From Bordetella genomosp. 13 (GTDB taxonomy: Bacteria; Pseudomonadota; Gammaproteobacteria; Burkholderiales; Burkholderiaceae_B), in assembly GCF_002119665.1 (NCBI RefSeq), contig NZ_CP021111.1:2480001-2544000 (forward strand): DNA of 64,000 nucleotides, given 5' to 3'. The position numbers and the translations under genes are program-made. Shown piece after piece: positions 8,938 through 16,886 of this stretch. The notes beneath the pieces were generated by a model. It was not told the DNA's origin and searched no databases. It was given only the letters and a program-made list of their open reading frames with translations. The number at the start of each line of letters is the position of its first letter. Position 1 is the first letter of the stretch.

Positions 8938-9915
8938 CTACAAGCGAGGGGCCGGCGCGGTGCGCAGGGGATTCAGGCCGCTGCGGGCCACACGGCCGTG
9001 CAGTTCGCGGCCCAGCGCGGCCTCGCAGGCCGCGACGGCATCCAGCAGGCCATCCATGTCGATGCCGGTGTGGACCCCCATGTTCTCGAACAGGTCGACG
9101 AGATCTTCGCTGCTGACGTTGCCGGTATGGCCGCCGCCGTACTTCACCTTGGTCGGGTGCCCGCCTACGCCGCCCAGCGCGCAATCGAAGTGGCGCACGC
9201 CCGCCTCCAGCGCCGCGACGTAGTTCACGAGTCCCGTGCCGCGCGTATCGTGGAAATGCGCAATGGGCACGACGTCGGGATAGGCTTCGCGCATGCGGCC
9301 GAACAGGGCGCGCGTCGTATGCGGCGTGGCTGTGCCGGTCGTGTCGCCCAGCGTGATGTGGCGCACGCCAGCGGCGCGAAAGCGTCCCACGTCGGCCAGC
9401 ACGTCGTCGGGATCGACGTGGCCCTCGAAGGGACAGCCAAAGGCCATGGAGATGGTGCCGATGAGCCTGAAGCGCCCAGCGGCGGCCGAAGCCATCTCGG
9501 CGATGTTCAGCCACTGGTCGGCCCGGCTGCGCGCCAGGTTCTTCATCGAATGCGTATCGGTCGCCGAGACCAGCAGGCTGATCTCGTTGGCGCCGAAGCC
9601 CGCATCGGCGTCGGCCAAAGCCCGCTGCACCGCCCGAAGGTTCGCGCAGGTGGCCTTGTAGTGCACGCCCGGCCGTCGCGGCAGCGCGCGCAGCAGCTCG
9701 CTGGCATCGCCGAACTGCGGCACCACCTTGGGGTTGGAATACGACGTCGCCTCGACGCGCGCGAAGCCCAGGTCGGCGAAGCGCCGCACCAGCTCGACCT
9801 TGGCCGTGGTGGGCAACATCCGCGTCTCGTGCTGCAGGCCGTCGCGTGCGAAGCATTCGCACAACACCACGTCGCGGCCGTCGTCCTCCGGCGAGATGGG
9901 TTTGTCGTCGTTCAT
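8938..9915 (-). CDS. HMG-CoA lyase-like acyl-CoA lyase
   Basis: A 325-residue TIM-barrel enzyme of the DRE-TIM / HMGL-like family, which cleaves C-C bonds in hydroxyacyl-CoAs with a divalent metal. RDGLQ (Arg24, Asp25) and HFHDTRG (His220, His222, Asp223) give the metal and catalytic residues. In HMG-CoA lyase the loop GGxGGCP carries the catalytic cysteine; here it reads GGVGGHP, with His253 in its place. The substrate may therefore not be HMG-CoA. ATG 9915 overlaps the ligase stop by four bases (ATGA), showing translational coupling. Confidence 0.83.
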   Translation of the reverse strand: MNDDKPISPEDDGRDVVLCECFARDGLQHETRMLPTTAKVELVRRFADLGFARVEATSYSNPKVVPQFGDASELLRALPRRPGVHYKATCANLRAVQRALADADAGFGANEISLLVSATDTHSMKNLARSRADQWLNIAEMASAAAGRFRLIGTISMAFGCPFEGHVDPDDVLADVGRFRAAGVRHITLGDTTGTATPHTTRALFGRMREAYPDVVPIAHFHDTRGTGLVNYVAALEAGVRHFDCALGGVGGHPTKVKYGGGHTGNVSSEDLVDLFENMGVHTGIDMDGLLDAVAACEAALGRELHGRVARSGLNPLRTAPAPRL

Positions 9916-11573
9916 GGGGCCACCGTATCCGAGCGTATGTTCCACAGCCTCACTGCATGCTCGCGCAGCTTGTTCTTCTGAACCTTGCTGCTGCCGGTCA
10001 TGCCGATGTTCTCGAAAGAGTCGACCAGGGTGATGTAGCGCGGCACCTTGAAGTTCGCGCAGCGCGCCTTGCACCAGGCCACCAGCTCCTCGCCGCTGGC
10101 GTGCCGCCCCGCCTTCAGCAGCACGAACGCGCCCGTCACTTCGCCCAGCCGCGCATCGGGCACGCCGACGACCTGGGCCTGCTGCACGGCCGGGTGCGCG
10201 TGCAGCACTTCCTCGACCTCCGCCGGCGCGACGTTCTCGCCGCCGACCCGGTACATGTCCTTCAGGCGCCCAACCATGCGAACCCTGCCGTCGGCGCGCT
10301 GCTCTCCCATGTCGCCGGTGCGCAGCCAGCCATCGTCGGTGTACGCCTTTGCGGTCTGTTCGGGCATGCGGTAATAGCCGCGCATCACATTCCAGCCGCG
10401 AACCTGGATCTCGCCCTGCCCCGCGCCCGGCGCCAGCACGGCGCCGCTCTCGGTGTCGGCGATGCGCACCTGCACGCCCGGGTGCGGCAGCATGAACCCG
10501 TCGCGGCGCAGCTCGAATTCATCGTCGCGGTCGCTCAGCAGCACGTTGGGCGAGGCTTCGGACTGGCCGTAGGCGTTGCACATGTGCGGCACCTGCATCA
10601 CGTCGCGGATCTTCTGCATCACCTCGGGGCCGGCCGCCGCCCAGCCGCCGAGCAGGCTCAGGCGGGCAGGATCGAAATCGGGATGACCCATCAGCATCAG
10701 GAAGATGGTGTCGTTGCCCGAGGTCAGGGTGCAGCGCTCGTCCTGCAGCGTCTTCAGCGCCAGCGCCACGTCGAACTTCGGCATGCTCAGCAGGCAGCAT
10801 CCCGACACCAGCGAAACCAGCATCGACAGCGTGCTGCCGGCCACGTGGAAGAACGGCCGGATGCTGAAGTAGCGGTCATCCACGGCCACGCCCATGCGGC
10901 GGGCCACCGATGCCGCATCGCCCAACATGTTGGCATGGCTGAGCATCACGCCCTTGGGAAACGACGTGGTGCCCGAGGTGTACTGGATCAGCAGCACGTC
11001 GTCCGGCTGCACGCTTGCCGCCAGCGCGTCGAGCGCCTTGCCGGGCACTGCAGTGCCGCGCTGCAGGAACTCGTCGAAGCGGATTGCGCCGGCGGGCACG
11101 GCGCCGCTGCCCACCGTGACCAGCGTGCGCAGCTCCGGCAGCTCCGCACCGGGCAGATGGCGGTCGACGGCGGGTTCGACCTGGCGCAGCAGGCCGGTGA
11201 AGTCGATGCCGAGGAAGCTGTCCGCATGGATCAGCAGCCGCACGTCCGACTGTTTCAGGCAGAACAGCAACTCGTCGGCCTTGAAGCGCGTGTTCACCGG
11301 CACGGTGACCGCGCCGATGGACGCGCACGCGAAGAACGCGGCGATCCACAGCCCCGAGTTGCCCAGCAGCAGCCCCACGTGGTCGCCTCGGCCGATGCCC
11401 GCCGCGTGCAGGGCCGCGGCGATGCGGCGGCTTTGCGCCAGCGTCTGCGACCAGGTCTGGCGTTCGCCAGGCCCCACATAGGCCTCGTGCGCGCCCCGCG
11501 CCTCGACCGTGGCGTCCAGCACCCGGGACAGCGTCGTCTGTACCGGCACGAACGCATCGTCAAGCAGCCGCAT
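9912..11573 (-). CDS. Acyl-CoA synthetase (AMP-forming ligase)
   Basis: A 553-residue ANL-superfamily ligase that makes acyl-CoA from a free acid, ATP and CoA. Motifs in order are the P-loop YTSGTTSFPKGV, the adenylate-binding YGQSEASPN, GWLRTGDMG, and the C-terminal lysine region GSSKVQKNKL. Start ATG 11573 lies inside the end of the upstream hydratase gene (14-base overlap), and its stop overlaps the lyase start. The chain length or acid used is unknown. Within the operon it would charge the substrate that the hydratases and lyase then process. Confidence 0.9.
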   Translation of the reverse strand: MRLLDDAFVPVQTTLSRVLDATVEARGAHEAYVGPGERQTWSQTLAQSRRIAAALHAAGIGRGDHVGLLLGNSGLWIAAFFACASIGAVTVPVNTRFKADELLFCLKQSDVRLLIHADSFLGIDFTGLLRQVEPAVDRHLPGAELPELRTLVTVGSGAVPAGAIRFDEFLQRGTAVPGKALDALAASVQPDDVLLIQYTSGTTSFPKGVMLSHANMLGDAASVARRMGVAVDDRYFSIRPFFHVAGSTLSMLVSLVSGCCLLSMPKFDVALALKTLQDERCTLTSGNDTIFLMLMGHPDFDPARLSLLGGWAAAGPEVMQKIRDVMQVPHMCNAYGQSEASPNVLLSDRDDEFELRRDGFMLPHPGVQVRIADTESGAVLAPGAGQGEIQVRGWNVMRGYYRMPEQTAKAYTDDGWLRTGDMGEQRADGRVRMVGRLKDMYRVGGENVAPAEVEEVLHAHPAVQQAQVVGVPDARLGEVTGAFVLLKAGRHASGEELVAWCKARCANFKVPRYITLVDSFENIGMTGSSKVQKNKLREHAVRLWNIRSDTVAP

Positions 11574-12339
11574 TGCCGCCCTCCTTCCTGCCGAAGTCCG
11601 CGATGGCCTTCTGCCAATCGCTGTGACGCAGATTCTCCTGGATGGCCAGCAGTTCGACGGCCATCGCGCCTTCACGGGTAGTATCCAGCCCGCCGTCGAT
11701 GCTGCGCTTGGTCAGGCTGACCGTCAGCGGATTGGCCGCCGCGATGCGCTCGGTCATCTCGGCGAGGCGTGCGTCGAACTCATCCGGTTCGTAGACGTGA
11801 TTGACCAGGCCCAGCTGCAGGGCCTCGTTCGCATCGACCACGCGGCCGGTGTACAGCAGCTCCTTGGCCATGCGCCGGCCCACGATGCGCGGCAAGCGCT
11901 GTGTGGCGCCGACGGTGCCCCAGCCGACTTCCGGATACTTGAAGGCGGCGCCGGTGGTGGCCAGCACGAAGTCGCAGGCAGCGGCGATCTCGCATCCCGA
12001 GCCGAACGCCGGCCCGTGCACCGCTGCGATGACGGGTTTGGACAGCGCCTCGAGCGCGGCATAGGCGGTAAAACCCTCCACGCGTCGAGCCACCATCTCG
12101 GCCGGGCTCATGCCCTGCCGTTCCTTCAGGTCGGCGCCGGCGCAGAACGCGACGCCTTCGCCGCGCACGACGATGACGCGCACGGCCTCATCGGCATCCA
12201 GCGCTTCGCACGCGGCCGTCAGTTCGCGGCACATGGCCAGGTTCAAGGCATTGCGGCTGTCCGGCCGCGCCAGCCAAAGCGTGGCCACCGGCCCCTGCAT
12301 GGCCAGCCGCAGCATGGTGAATTCGGGATATGTCTGCAT
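11560..12339 (-). CDS. Enoyl-CoA hydratase/isomerase family protein
   Basis: A 259-residue crotonase-fold protein of normal family length. CAGADLKER forms the oxyanion-hole strand. Both catalytic glutamates are in place, in GSGCEIAAACD and in FKYPEVGWGTVG. It probably hydrates or isomerises a 2-enoyl-CoA in the catabolic operon. It lies 17 bases after the Bug gene and overlaps the following ligase start. Confidence 0.9.
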   Translation of the reverse strand: MQTYPEFTMLRLAMQGPVATLWLARPDSRNALNLAMCRELTAACEALDADEAVRVIVVRGEGVAFCAGADLKERQGMSPAEMVARRVEGFTAYAALEALSKPVIAAVHGPAFGSGCEIAAACDFVLATTGAAFKYPEVGWGTVGATQRLPRIVGRRMAKELLYTGRVVDANEALQLGLVNHVYEPDEFDARLAEMTERIAAANPLTVSLTKRSIDGGLDTTREGAMAVELLAIQENLRHSDWQKAIADFGRKEGGNAAA

Positions 12340-12356
12340 GGATCGTCGCCTCGCGC

Positions 12357-13337
12357 TCAGTCTTTCAGTTTCATGCCGGAGGCCCGCACCAGCTCGGCCA
12401 GGCGCTTGCCATCGGCGCGGACGAACTCGGTGGCCTGCGTCTTCATCTGCGGCATCACCTCGGCGTTCTGGGCGGCCAGCAGCTGCTTGAACTCGGCGTC
12501 TGCCTGCACGAACTGCAGGGCCTGCGCCAGCTTTTCGACCACGGCCTGCGGCGTCTTCGCGGGCACCGCCAGGCTATACCAGCTGCCCATCTCGAGATCG
12601 GGCAGGCCGGCTTCGGCAAAGGTCGGCACATCGGGCAGGTCGGGCGAGCGACTGGCGCCGCCATACGCCAGGGCCCGCAGGCGACCGGACTCGATGAACG
12701 GCAGGCTGGCCGAGATGTTCAGGAAACCGACGGGGACGGTGCCCGCGACCATGTCATTGACCGCCGGCGCCGCGCCCTTGTAGGGTACGTGCACCAGGTC
12801 GACCCCGGCCGCGTGCTTGAACATCTCGGCCCCGATGTGCGGCGAACTGCCCAGGCCGGCCGACACATAGTTCAGCTTGCCGGGCTGAGACTTGGCCAGC
12901 GCGATGAACTCTTTCACGTTCTTGGCGGGCACCGAGGGATGAACGGTCAGCACGTTCGGCACGTTGGCCACCATGCCCACGAATTCGAAGTCGGCGATGC
13001 CGTCATACGGCACCTTGGTGGCGGCCGGCGTCACGGTGTGGGCCGCGGCCGTGCCGATCAGCAGCGTGTAGCCGTCGGGCGCGGCCTTGGCCACGTAGGC
13101 CGCGCCGATCGAGGCGCCGCCGCCCGCCTTGTTCTCGACGATGACGGGCTGGCCCAGCGCGTCGCCCAGCGCCTTGGCCAGGGCTCTGCCCAGCAGGTCC
13201 GCGGGACCGCCCACGGCATACGGATTGACCAGCGTGATCGGCCGCGACGGGTAGTCGTCCTGGGCCAGGGCATTGGCAGCCATTGCGGTCGAGGCGAAAG
13301 CGAGCGCGCCGGCGATGATGCGGCGTAAGGTTTTCAT
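12357..13337 (-). CDS. Bug-family periplasmic solute-binding protein (Sec-type signal)
   Basis: A 326-residue Bug/TctC receptor with a Sec-type signal peptide and likely cleavage after ALA25. The mature start YPSRPITLVNPYAVGGPADLLGRAL is the family signature. AGGAGA lies upstream of ATG 13337. Its place inside the acyl-CoA operon suggests it binds the acid or a precursor that the operon breaks down. No membrane partners are encoded nearby. Confidence 0.93.
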   Translation of the reverse strand: MKTLRRIIAGALAFASTAMAANALAQDDYPSRPITLVNPYAVGGPADLLGRALAKALGDALGQPVIVENKAGGGASIGAAYVAKAAPDGYTLLIGTAAAHTVTPAATKVPYDGIADFEFVGMVANVPNVLTVHPSVPAKNVKEFIALAKSQPGKLNYVSAGLGSSPHIGAEMFKHAAGVDLVHVPYKGAAPAVNDMVAGTVPVGFLNISASLPFIESGRLRALAYGGASRSPDLPDVPTFAEAGLPDLEMGSWYSLAVPAKTPQAVVEKLAQALQFVQADAEFKQLLAAQNAEVMPQMKTQATEFVRADGKRLAELVRASGMKLKD

Positions 13338-13376
13338 GATGTCTGTCTCCTGGTTTTTTGAATGGAAATCGAGCCG

Positions 13377-14585
13377 CTAGATGGCGCCCGCCTGGCGCAG
13401 GTCTTGCAGCGCCTGTTCGTCGATGCCGAGCTTCTCGCGCAGTACCTCTTCCGTGTGCTCGCCCAGCAGCGGCGGGCGTCCCACCTGCGGATCGTCCAGG
13501 CCCTGGAAGCGCAGCGGCACCCGCAAGCCCTTGAAGCTGCCGATGCGCGGATGGGGGAACTCGACCACCATGCCGCGCGCGGCCACGTGCTCGTTGGCCA
13601 TGACTTCATCCACCTGCAGGATCGGCCCCGCGGGCACGCCGACCAGGTCGCAGCGACGGCACAGTTCGTCGCGGTCCAGCTTGCCGATCGCGGCCTGCAG
13701 TCGCGCCATGACCTCTTCGCGCCGCGCCAGGCGCTCGGCATTGCGGCCCAGCGCCGCGTCGGCGGCCCAGTCTTCCAGGCCCAGCAGGTTGCACAGCGGC
13801 GCCCAGTGCTGGTCGCTGCCGGTGATCTGCACCCATCTGCCATCCGCGCACACGAAGGCGGCGGACGGAATGCGTCCGGGATGTTCCGTGCCCAGCCGCG
13901 CCGGCACCTCGCCCAACGCGAACCAGCGGGCGGCGGCCAGCGACAGCAGGCCCACCTGGCCATCGAACATCGAGAAGTCGACGTGGCTGCCGCGGCCGGT
14001 TTTCTCGCGGCCGGTCAGCGCCGCCAGGATGGCGATGGCCACCCACAGGCCGGAACTGAGGTCGGCTATCGGCAGGCCCGGCTTCACGGGGCCGCCGCCG
14101 CGCTCGCCTGTCAGGCTCATGATGCCCGCCATGGCCTGGAACACGGTGTCGTAGCCTTTGCGCTTGCGATAGGGTCCCGTCTGGCCGAAGCCCGTGCAGC
14201 TGACGTGCACCAGCCGCTCGTTCAGCGGCGACAGCGCCGCATAGTCGAGGCCGTACCTGGCCAGCGTGCCGACGGGGAAATTCTCGAGCAGCACGTCGGC
14301 GCCTGCGGCCAGCCTGCGCACCAGGTCCTGCCCCTGCGGGCTGCGCAGGTTGACGGTGATCGATCGCTTGCTGCGATTGAAGGCCATGTAATAGGCCGAG
14401 ACCTCATCGGCTTCTCCCTGCACCTCGCCCCGGGCCATGGGCTCGAAGCTTCGGGTCTCGTCGCCCGTGCCCGGCTGTTCGACCTTGATGACCTCGGCGC
14501 CGAGCTCGGCCAGGATCATGGACGCGAACGGGCAGGCCAGGACGCGCGACAGGTCGAGGATGGTGATGCCCTGCAACGGCCGCAT
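13377..14585 (-). CDS. CaiB/BaiF-family (family III) CoA transferase
   Basis: A 402-residue family III CoA transferase, which moves CoA from one acyl-CoA to another acid through a covalent aspartyl intermediate. The N-terminus MRPLQGITILDLSRVLACPF and the motif NRSKRSITVNL are characteristic. The nucleophile is the Asp of SMFDG at about residue 208. GGAG lies seven bases before ATG 14585. It provides an ATP-free route to the CoA ester, alongside the AMP-forming ligase in the same operon. Confidence 0.92.
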   Translation of the reverse strand: MRPLQGITILDLSRVLACPFASMILAELGAEVIKVEQPGTGDETRSFEPMARGEVQGEADEVSAYYMAFNRSKRSITVNLRSPQGQDLVRRLAAGADVLLENFPVGTLARYGLDYAALSPLNERLVHVSCTGFGQTGPYRKRKGYDTVFQAMAGIMSLTGERGGGPVKPGLPIADLSSGLWVAIAILAALTGREKTGRGSHVDFSMFDGQVGLLSLAAARWFALGEVPARLGTEHPGRIPSAAFVCADGRWVQITGSDQHWAPLCNLLGLEDWAADAALGRNAERLARREEVMARLQAAIGKLDRDELCRRCDLVGVPAGPILQVDEVMANEHVAARGMVVEFPHPRIGSFKGLRVPLRFQGLDDPQVGRPPLLGEHTEEVLREKLGIDEQALQDLRQAGAI

Positions 14586-14589
14586 CGCT

Positions 14590-15348
14590 TTACTCCGCCC
14601 TGTCTGCCGCGGAAGCGGCCTTGCGGAAGCCGCGCATCATCACGTTGGCGTCGCGGCCGACTTCCAACGCCTGGGCCAGGCCGAGATCGGCGGCGCGGTG
14701 GAAGCTGCGCTTGGTGGTCGCCATGGCGACGGGGCTCCAGGCGGCGATGCGAGCGGCCAGCTGCAGCGCGGCGTCGAGCACCTCGGCATCGGGCGCCACG
14801 CGATTGCACAGGCCCGAGGCCCGCGCGCCCGCGCCATCCAGCGGCTCCGCCAGCGCCACCAGCTCGAAGGCCTGCTTGCGGCCCACCTGGCGCACCAGAT
14901 TGGCCATGACGACCGCGGCGACGATGCCGTGCTTCAGTTCGGGGTAGCCGAAGCGCACGGTCTCGGACATCACGCACAGGTCGCACGCGATGGCCAGCCC
15001 CGCGCCGCCGCCCAGCGCGTTGCCGCGCACGGCCGACACCACGGGCTTGTTCATCTGCGAGAAGACCAGATGCAGCGCCGTGGTCAGGTCCGCGCGCGCG
15101 GTGACGGCCTGCGGGTCCTCGGGCGTGAGGGCCGAGAACTCGTTGGTATCGGCGCCGGCGCAGAAGGATTTGCCTGCGCCGGTCAGCACGACGGCGTTGA
15201 CGGCCGGGTCGCGATCGGCCGCCCGCAGGCTGTCCAGCAGCTCCTGGGTCAGCAGCGTGTTGAGCGCGTTGTGTTTCTCGGGGCGGTTCAGCGTCAGGAT
15301 GCGCACCGCGCCGCGGTCCTCGATCAGCAGGTGTTTCAGGTCGGGCAT
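14590..15348 (-). CDS. Enoyl-CoA hydratase/isomerase family protein lacking one catalytic Glu
   Basis: A 252-residue crotonase-fold protein starting MPDLKHLLIEDRGAVRIL. The oxyanion-hole segment SFCAGADTNEF is present, and the second glutamate is retained in FGYPELKHGIV. The first catalytic glutamate, normally in GGGxEL, is replaced: the segment reads GGGAGLAIACD. This suggests an isomerase, hydrolase or lyase-type crotonase rather than a true hydratase. The stop is four bases before the CoA-transferase start, so the two are coupled. Confidence 0.87.
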   Translation of the reverse strand: MPDLKHLLIEDRGAVRILTLNRPEKHNALNTLLTQELLDSLRAADRDPAVNAVVLTGAGKSFCAGADTNEFSALTPEDPQAVTARADLTTALHLVFSQMNKPVVSAVRGNALGGGAGLAIACDLCVMSETVRFGYPELKHGIVAAVVMANLVRQVGRKQAFELVALAEPLDGAGARASGLCNRVAPDAEVLDAALQLAARIAAWSPVAMATTKRSFHRAADLGLAQALEVGRDANVMMRGFRKAASAADRAE

Positions 15349-15425
15349 GAGCTGTTGGTCTCCGTCGTTGTACGTATGCTGTGTTGCGCTGCGCTGTGCG
15401 CGTTGTGGCGTGCTATGCGCTTCGA

Positions 15426-16397
15426 TCAGGCTTCCGCCGCCATCGCGCGCAGGCGCGCCTGCGCCTCGCGCAGTTCGTGCACCAGCTGAGCCACGACGTC
15501 GGCGGCAGGCTGGATGCGGGAGACGAGGCCGGCCGACTGGCCCAGCTCGACCTTGCCCCACTCGACGTCGCCATCCAGTGCGGCCTGCTTCAGCGTGCTG
15601 TTCTTGAACAGCGCGTCGTAGTCCTCCTGCGCGATATGGTCGCGTTCCGCATCGAAGATCGCCTGGGCGAAGGCATTGCGCAGACCGCGCACGGGCAGAC
15701 CGCGGCGGCCGATCAGCACGGTGTCGTGCACGTCGGCGGCCAGCACGGCCTGCTTGTAGCGTTGATGCACGGCCGCCTCTTCGGTAAGCAGGAAACGCGT
15801 GCCCAGCTGTACGGCGTCCGCTCCCAGCGCCAGCAATGCGGCAATGCCCCAACCGTCGGCCACGCCGCCGCCGGCGATCACCGGGATGCGCACCTCCTGC
15901 AGCACGCGGCGAACGGTGACCAGCGTGCTGACCTCGTTGGCGGGCGGATGCCCGCCCGCTTCGCCGCCGATCACCACCAGCGCGTCGACGCCGGCGTCCG
16001 CGGCCTTCCTGGCGTGTTCCAGTGTGGAGACCACCTGGATCCAGATGGCGCCGTAATCGCGAAAACGCGGCAGGTGCGCCTTGGGGCCGCCCTGCGACGC
16101 GATGACCACCGGCACGCGCCGGGCATGCATGATGTCCAGGATCTCGGCCGCGCCCGGCCGGTACAGCGGGATGTTGACCGCGTACGGCCTGGAGGTGGCG
16201 GCGGCGAGCGCCCGAAGCTCGCGCTCGAAATCGGCCGTGCGCAGGGGGCCCGCCGCCAGCACGCCCAGCGCGCCCGCACTGGACACCGCCGCGGGCAATG
16301 CGGCACTGGACGATGCCCAGCTCATGCCGGCCTGGATGATGGGGTGCTCGATGCCGAGCATGCGGGTGATGGCGGTTTGCATGGAATGGAACGACAT
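15426..16397 (-). CDS. Nitronate monooxygenase-like FMN protein
   Basis: A 2-nitropropane dioxygenase/nitronate monooxygenase family TIM barrel of about 323 residues from the ATG at 16397. ATGs at 16436 and 16382 are also in frame and none has a good ribosome site. Family features are IIQAGMSW near the start, GGEAGGHPP, PVIAGGGVADGWGIAALLALGADAVQLGTRFL with the FMN phosphate site, and a C-terminal dimer region. Many family members act as flavin enoyl or enone enzymes rather than on nitronates. Its place at the head of an acyl-CoA operon points to such a role, which is inference. Confidence 0.85.
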   Translation of the reverse strand: MSFHSMQTAITRMLGIEHPIIQAGMSWASSSAALPAAVSSAGALGVLAAGPLRTADFERELRALAAATSRPYAVNIPLYRPGAAEILDIMHARRVPVVIASQGGPKAHLPRFRDYGAIWIQVVSTLEHARKAADAGVDALVVIGGEAGGHPPANEVSTLVTVRRVLQEVRIPVIAGGGVADGWGIAALLALGADAVQLGTRFLLTEEAAVHQRYKQAVLAADVHDTVLIGRRGLPVRGLRNAFAQAIFDAERDHIAQEDYDALFKNSTLKQAALDGDVEWGKVELGQSAGLVSRIQPAADVVAQLVHELREAQARLRAMAAEA

Positions 16398-16454
16398 TGG
16401 GACACGGCATGGCCGTACGGCGCGGCCGGGCGGCATGACCGTACGACACGGCCA

Positions 16455-16498
16455 AAGTAGTTGTCAGCGTAAACTACTTAGTGGACAAAATCAACTAA
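16455..16498. promoter_or_regulatory. Overlapping palindromes at head of catabolic operon (candidate operator and promoter)
   Basis: AAGTAGTT at 16455-16462 and AACTACTT at 16472-16479 form a perfect 8-bp inverted repeat with a 9-base spacer. A second, TTAGT at 16478 with ACTAA ending at 16498, overlaps it. On the minus strand a weak promoter, TTGATT with 17 bases to TACGCT, lies inside the palindromes. The layout fits repressor binding over the leftward promoter; the operon's own MarR protein is the natural candidate. Confidence 0.5.
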
Positions 16499-16537
16499 AT
16501 GCATGACACCATCCCATGCATCCGGTGCGCGGGGATA

Positions 16538-16566
16538 TTGACCATGGCTGCGCGGGTTGGCATATT
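16538..16566 (+). promoter_or_regulatory. Candidate sigma-70 promoter for the small membrane protein
   Basis: TTGACC (5 of 6) and CATATT (4 of 6) are 17 bases apart on the plus strand, 30 bases before the ATG at 16596. Confidence 0.5.
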
Positions 16567-16595
16567 GAGGTGGCACGCTTGGGAAGGAGCACCCA

Positions 16596-16865
16596 ATGGA
16601 ACTCATCGGGCAGGCCGGAGTCGGCCTGATCATGCTGGGGCTGTGTCTACTGGTGGACAGGCTCGGACTGCCGTCCCTGCCAGAGATGCGCATGCGCATC
16701 CGTTGGCTCGAAAGGCATGCCGCTTCCGACAAGGACGGCGGCCGGCGTGCCGAGCTGTCCGCGCTGAAAGGCGGCGTGCTGAAGGCGCGATGGTGGCCCT
16801 GCTGCCTGGCGATCGGGCTGGGCCTCTTTCTTTACGCGCTGATCCGCATCGTCATGCAGAGCTAG
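16596..16865 (+). CDS. Small two-helix membrane protein, unknown function
   Basis: An 89-residue protein I do not recognise. Residues 5-22 and about 66-86 are hydrophobic membrane segments. Between them lies a charged loop with many Arg, Lys and Glu (RMRIRWLERHAASDKDGGRR), so both ends probably face the same side. Expression evidence is good for so small a gene: AAGGAG six bases before the ATG and a promoter just upstream. It is convergent with the ABC importer operon, 21 bases apart. Confidence 0.7.
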   Translation: MELIGQAGVGLIMLGLCLLVDRLGLPSLPEMRMRIRWLERHAASDKDGGRRAELSALKGGVLKARWWPCCLAIGLGLFLYALIRIVMQS

Positions 16866-16886
16866 CGCGCCATTGGCCGCGGTCCG

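Noticed and set aside
14590..16455. A single 621-codon minus-strand frame spanning two gene regions
   Set aside because: Only its last 252 codons are a real hydratase. The upstream part is a shifted-frame shadow of the nitronate monooxygenase gene with low-complexity Ala/Arg/Gly sequence.
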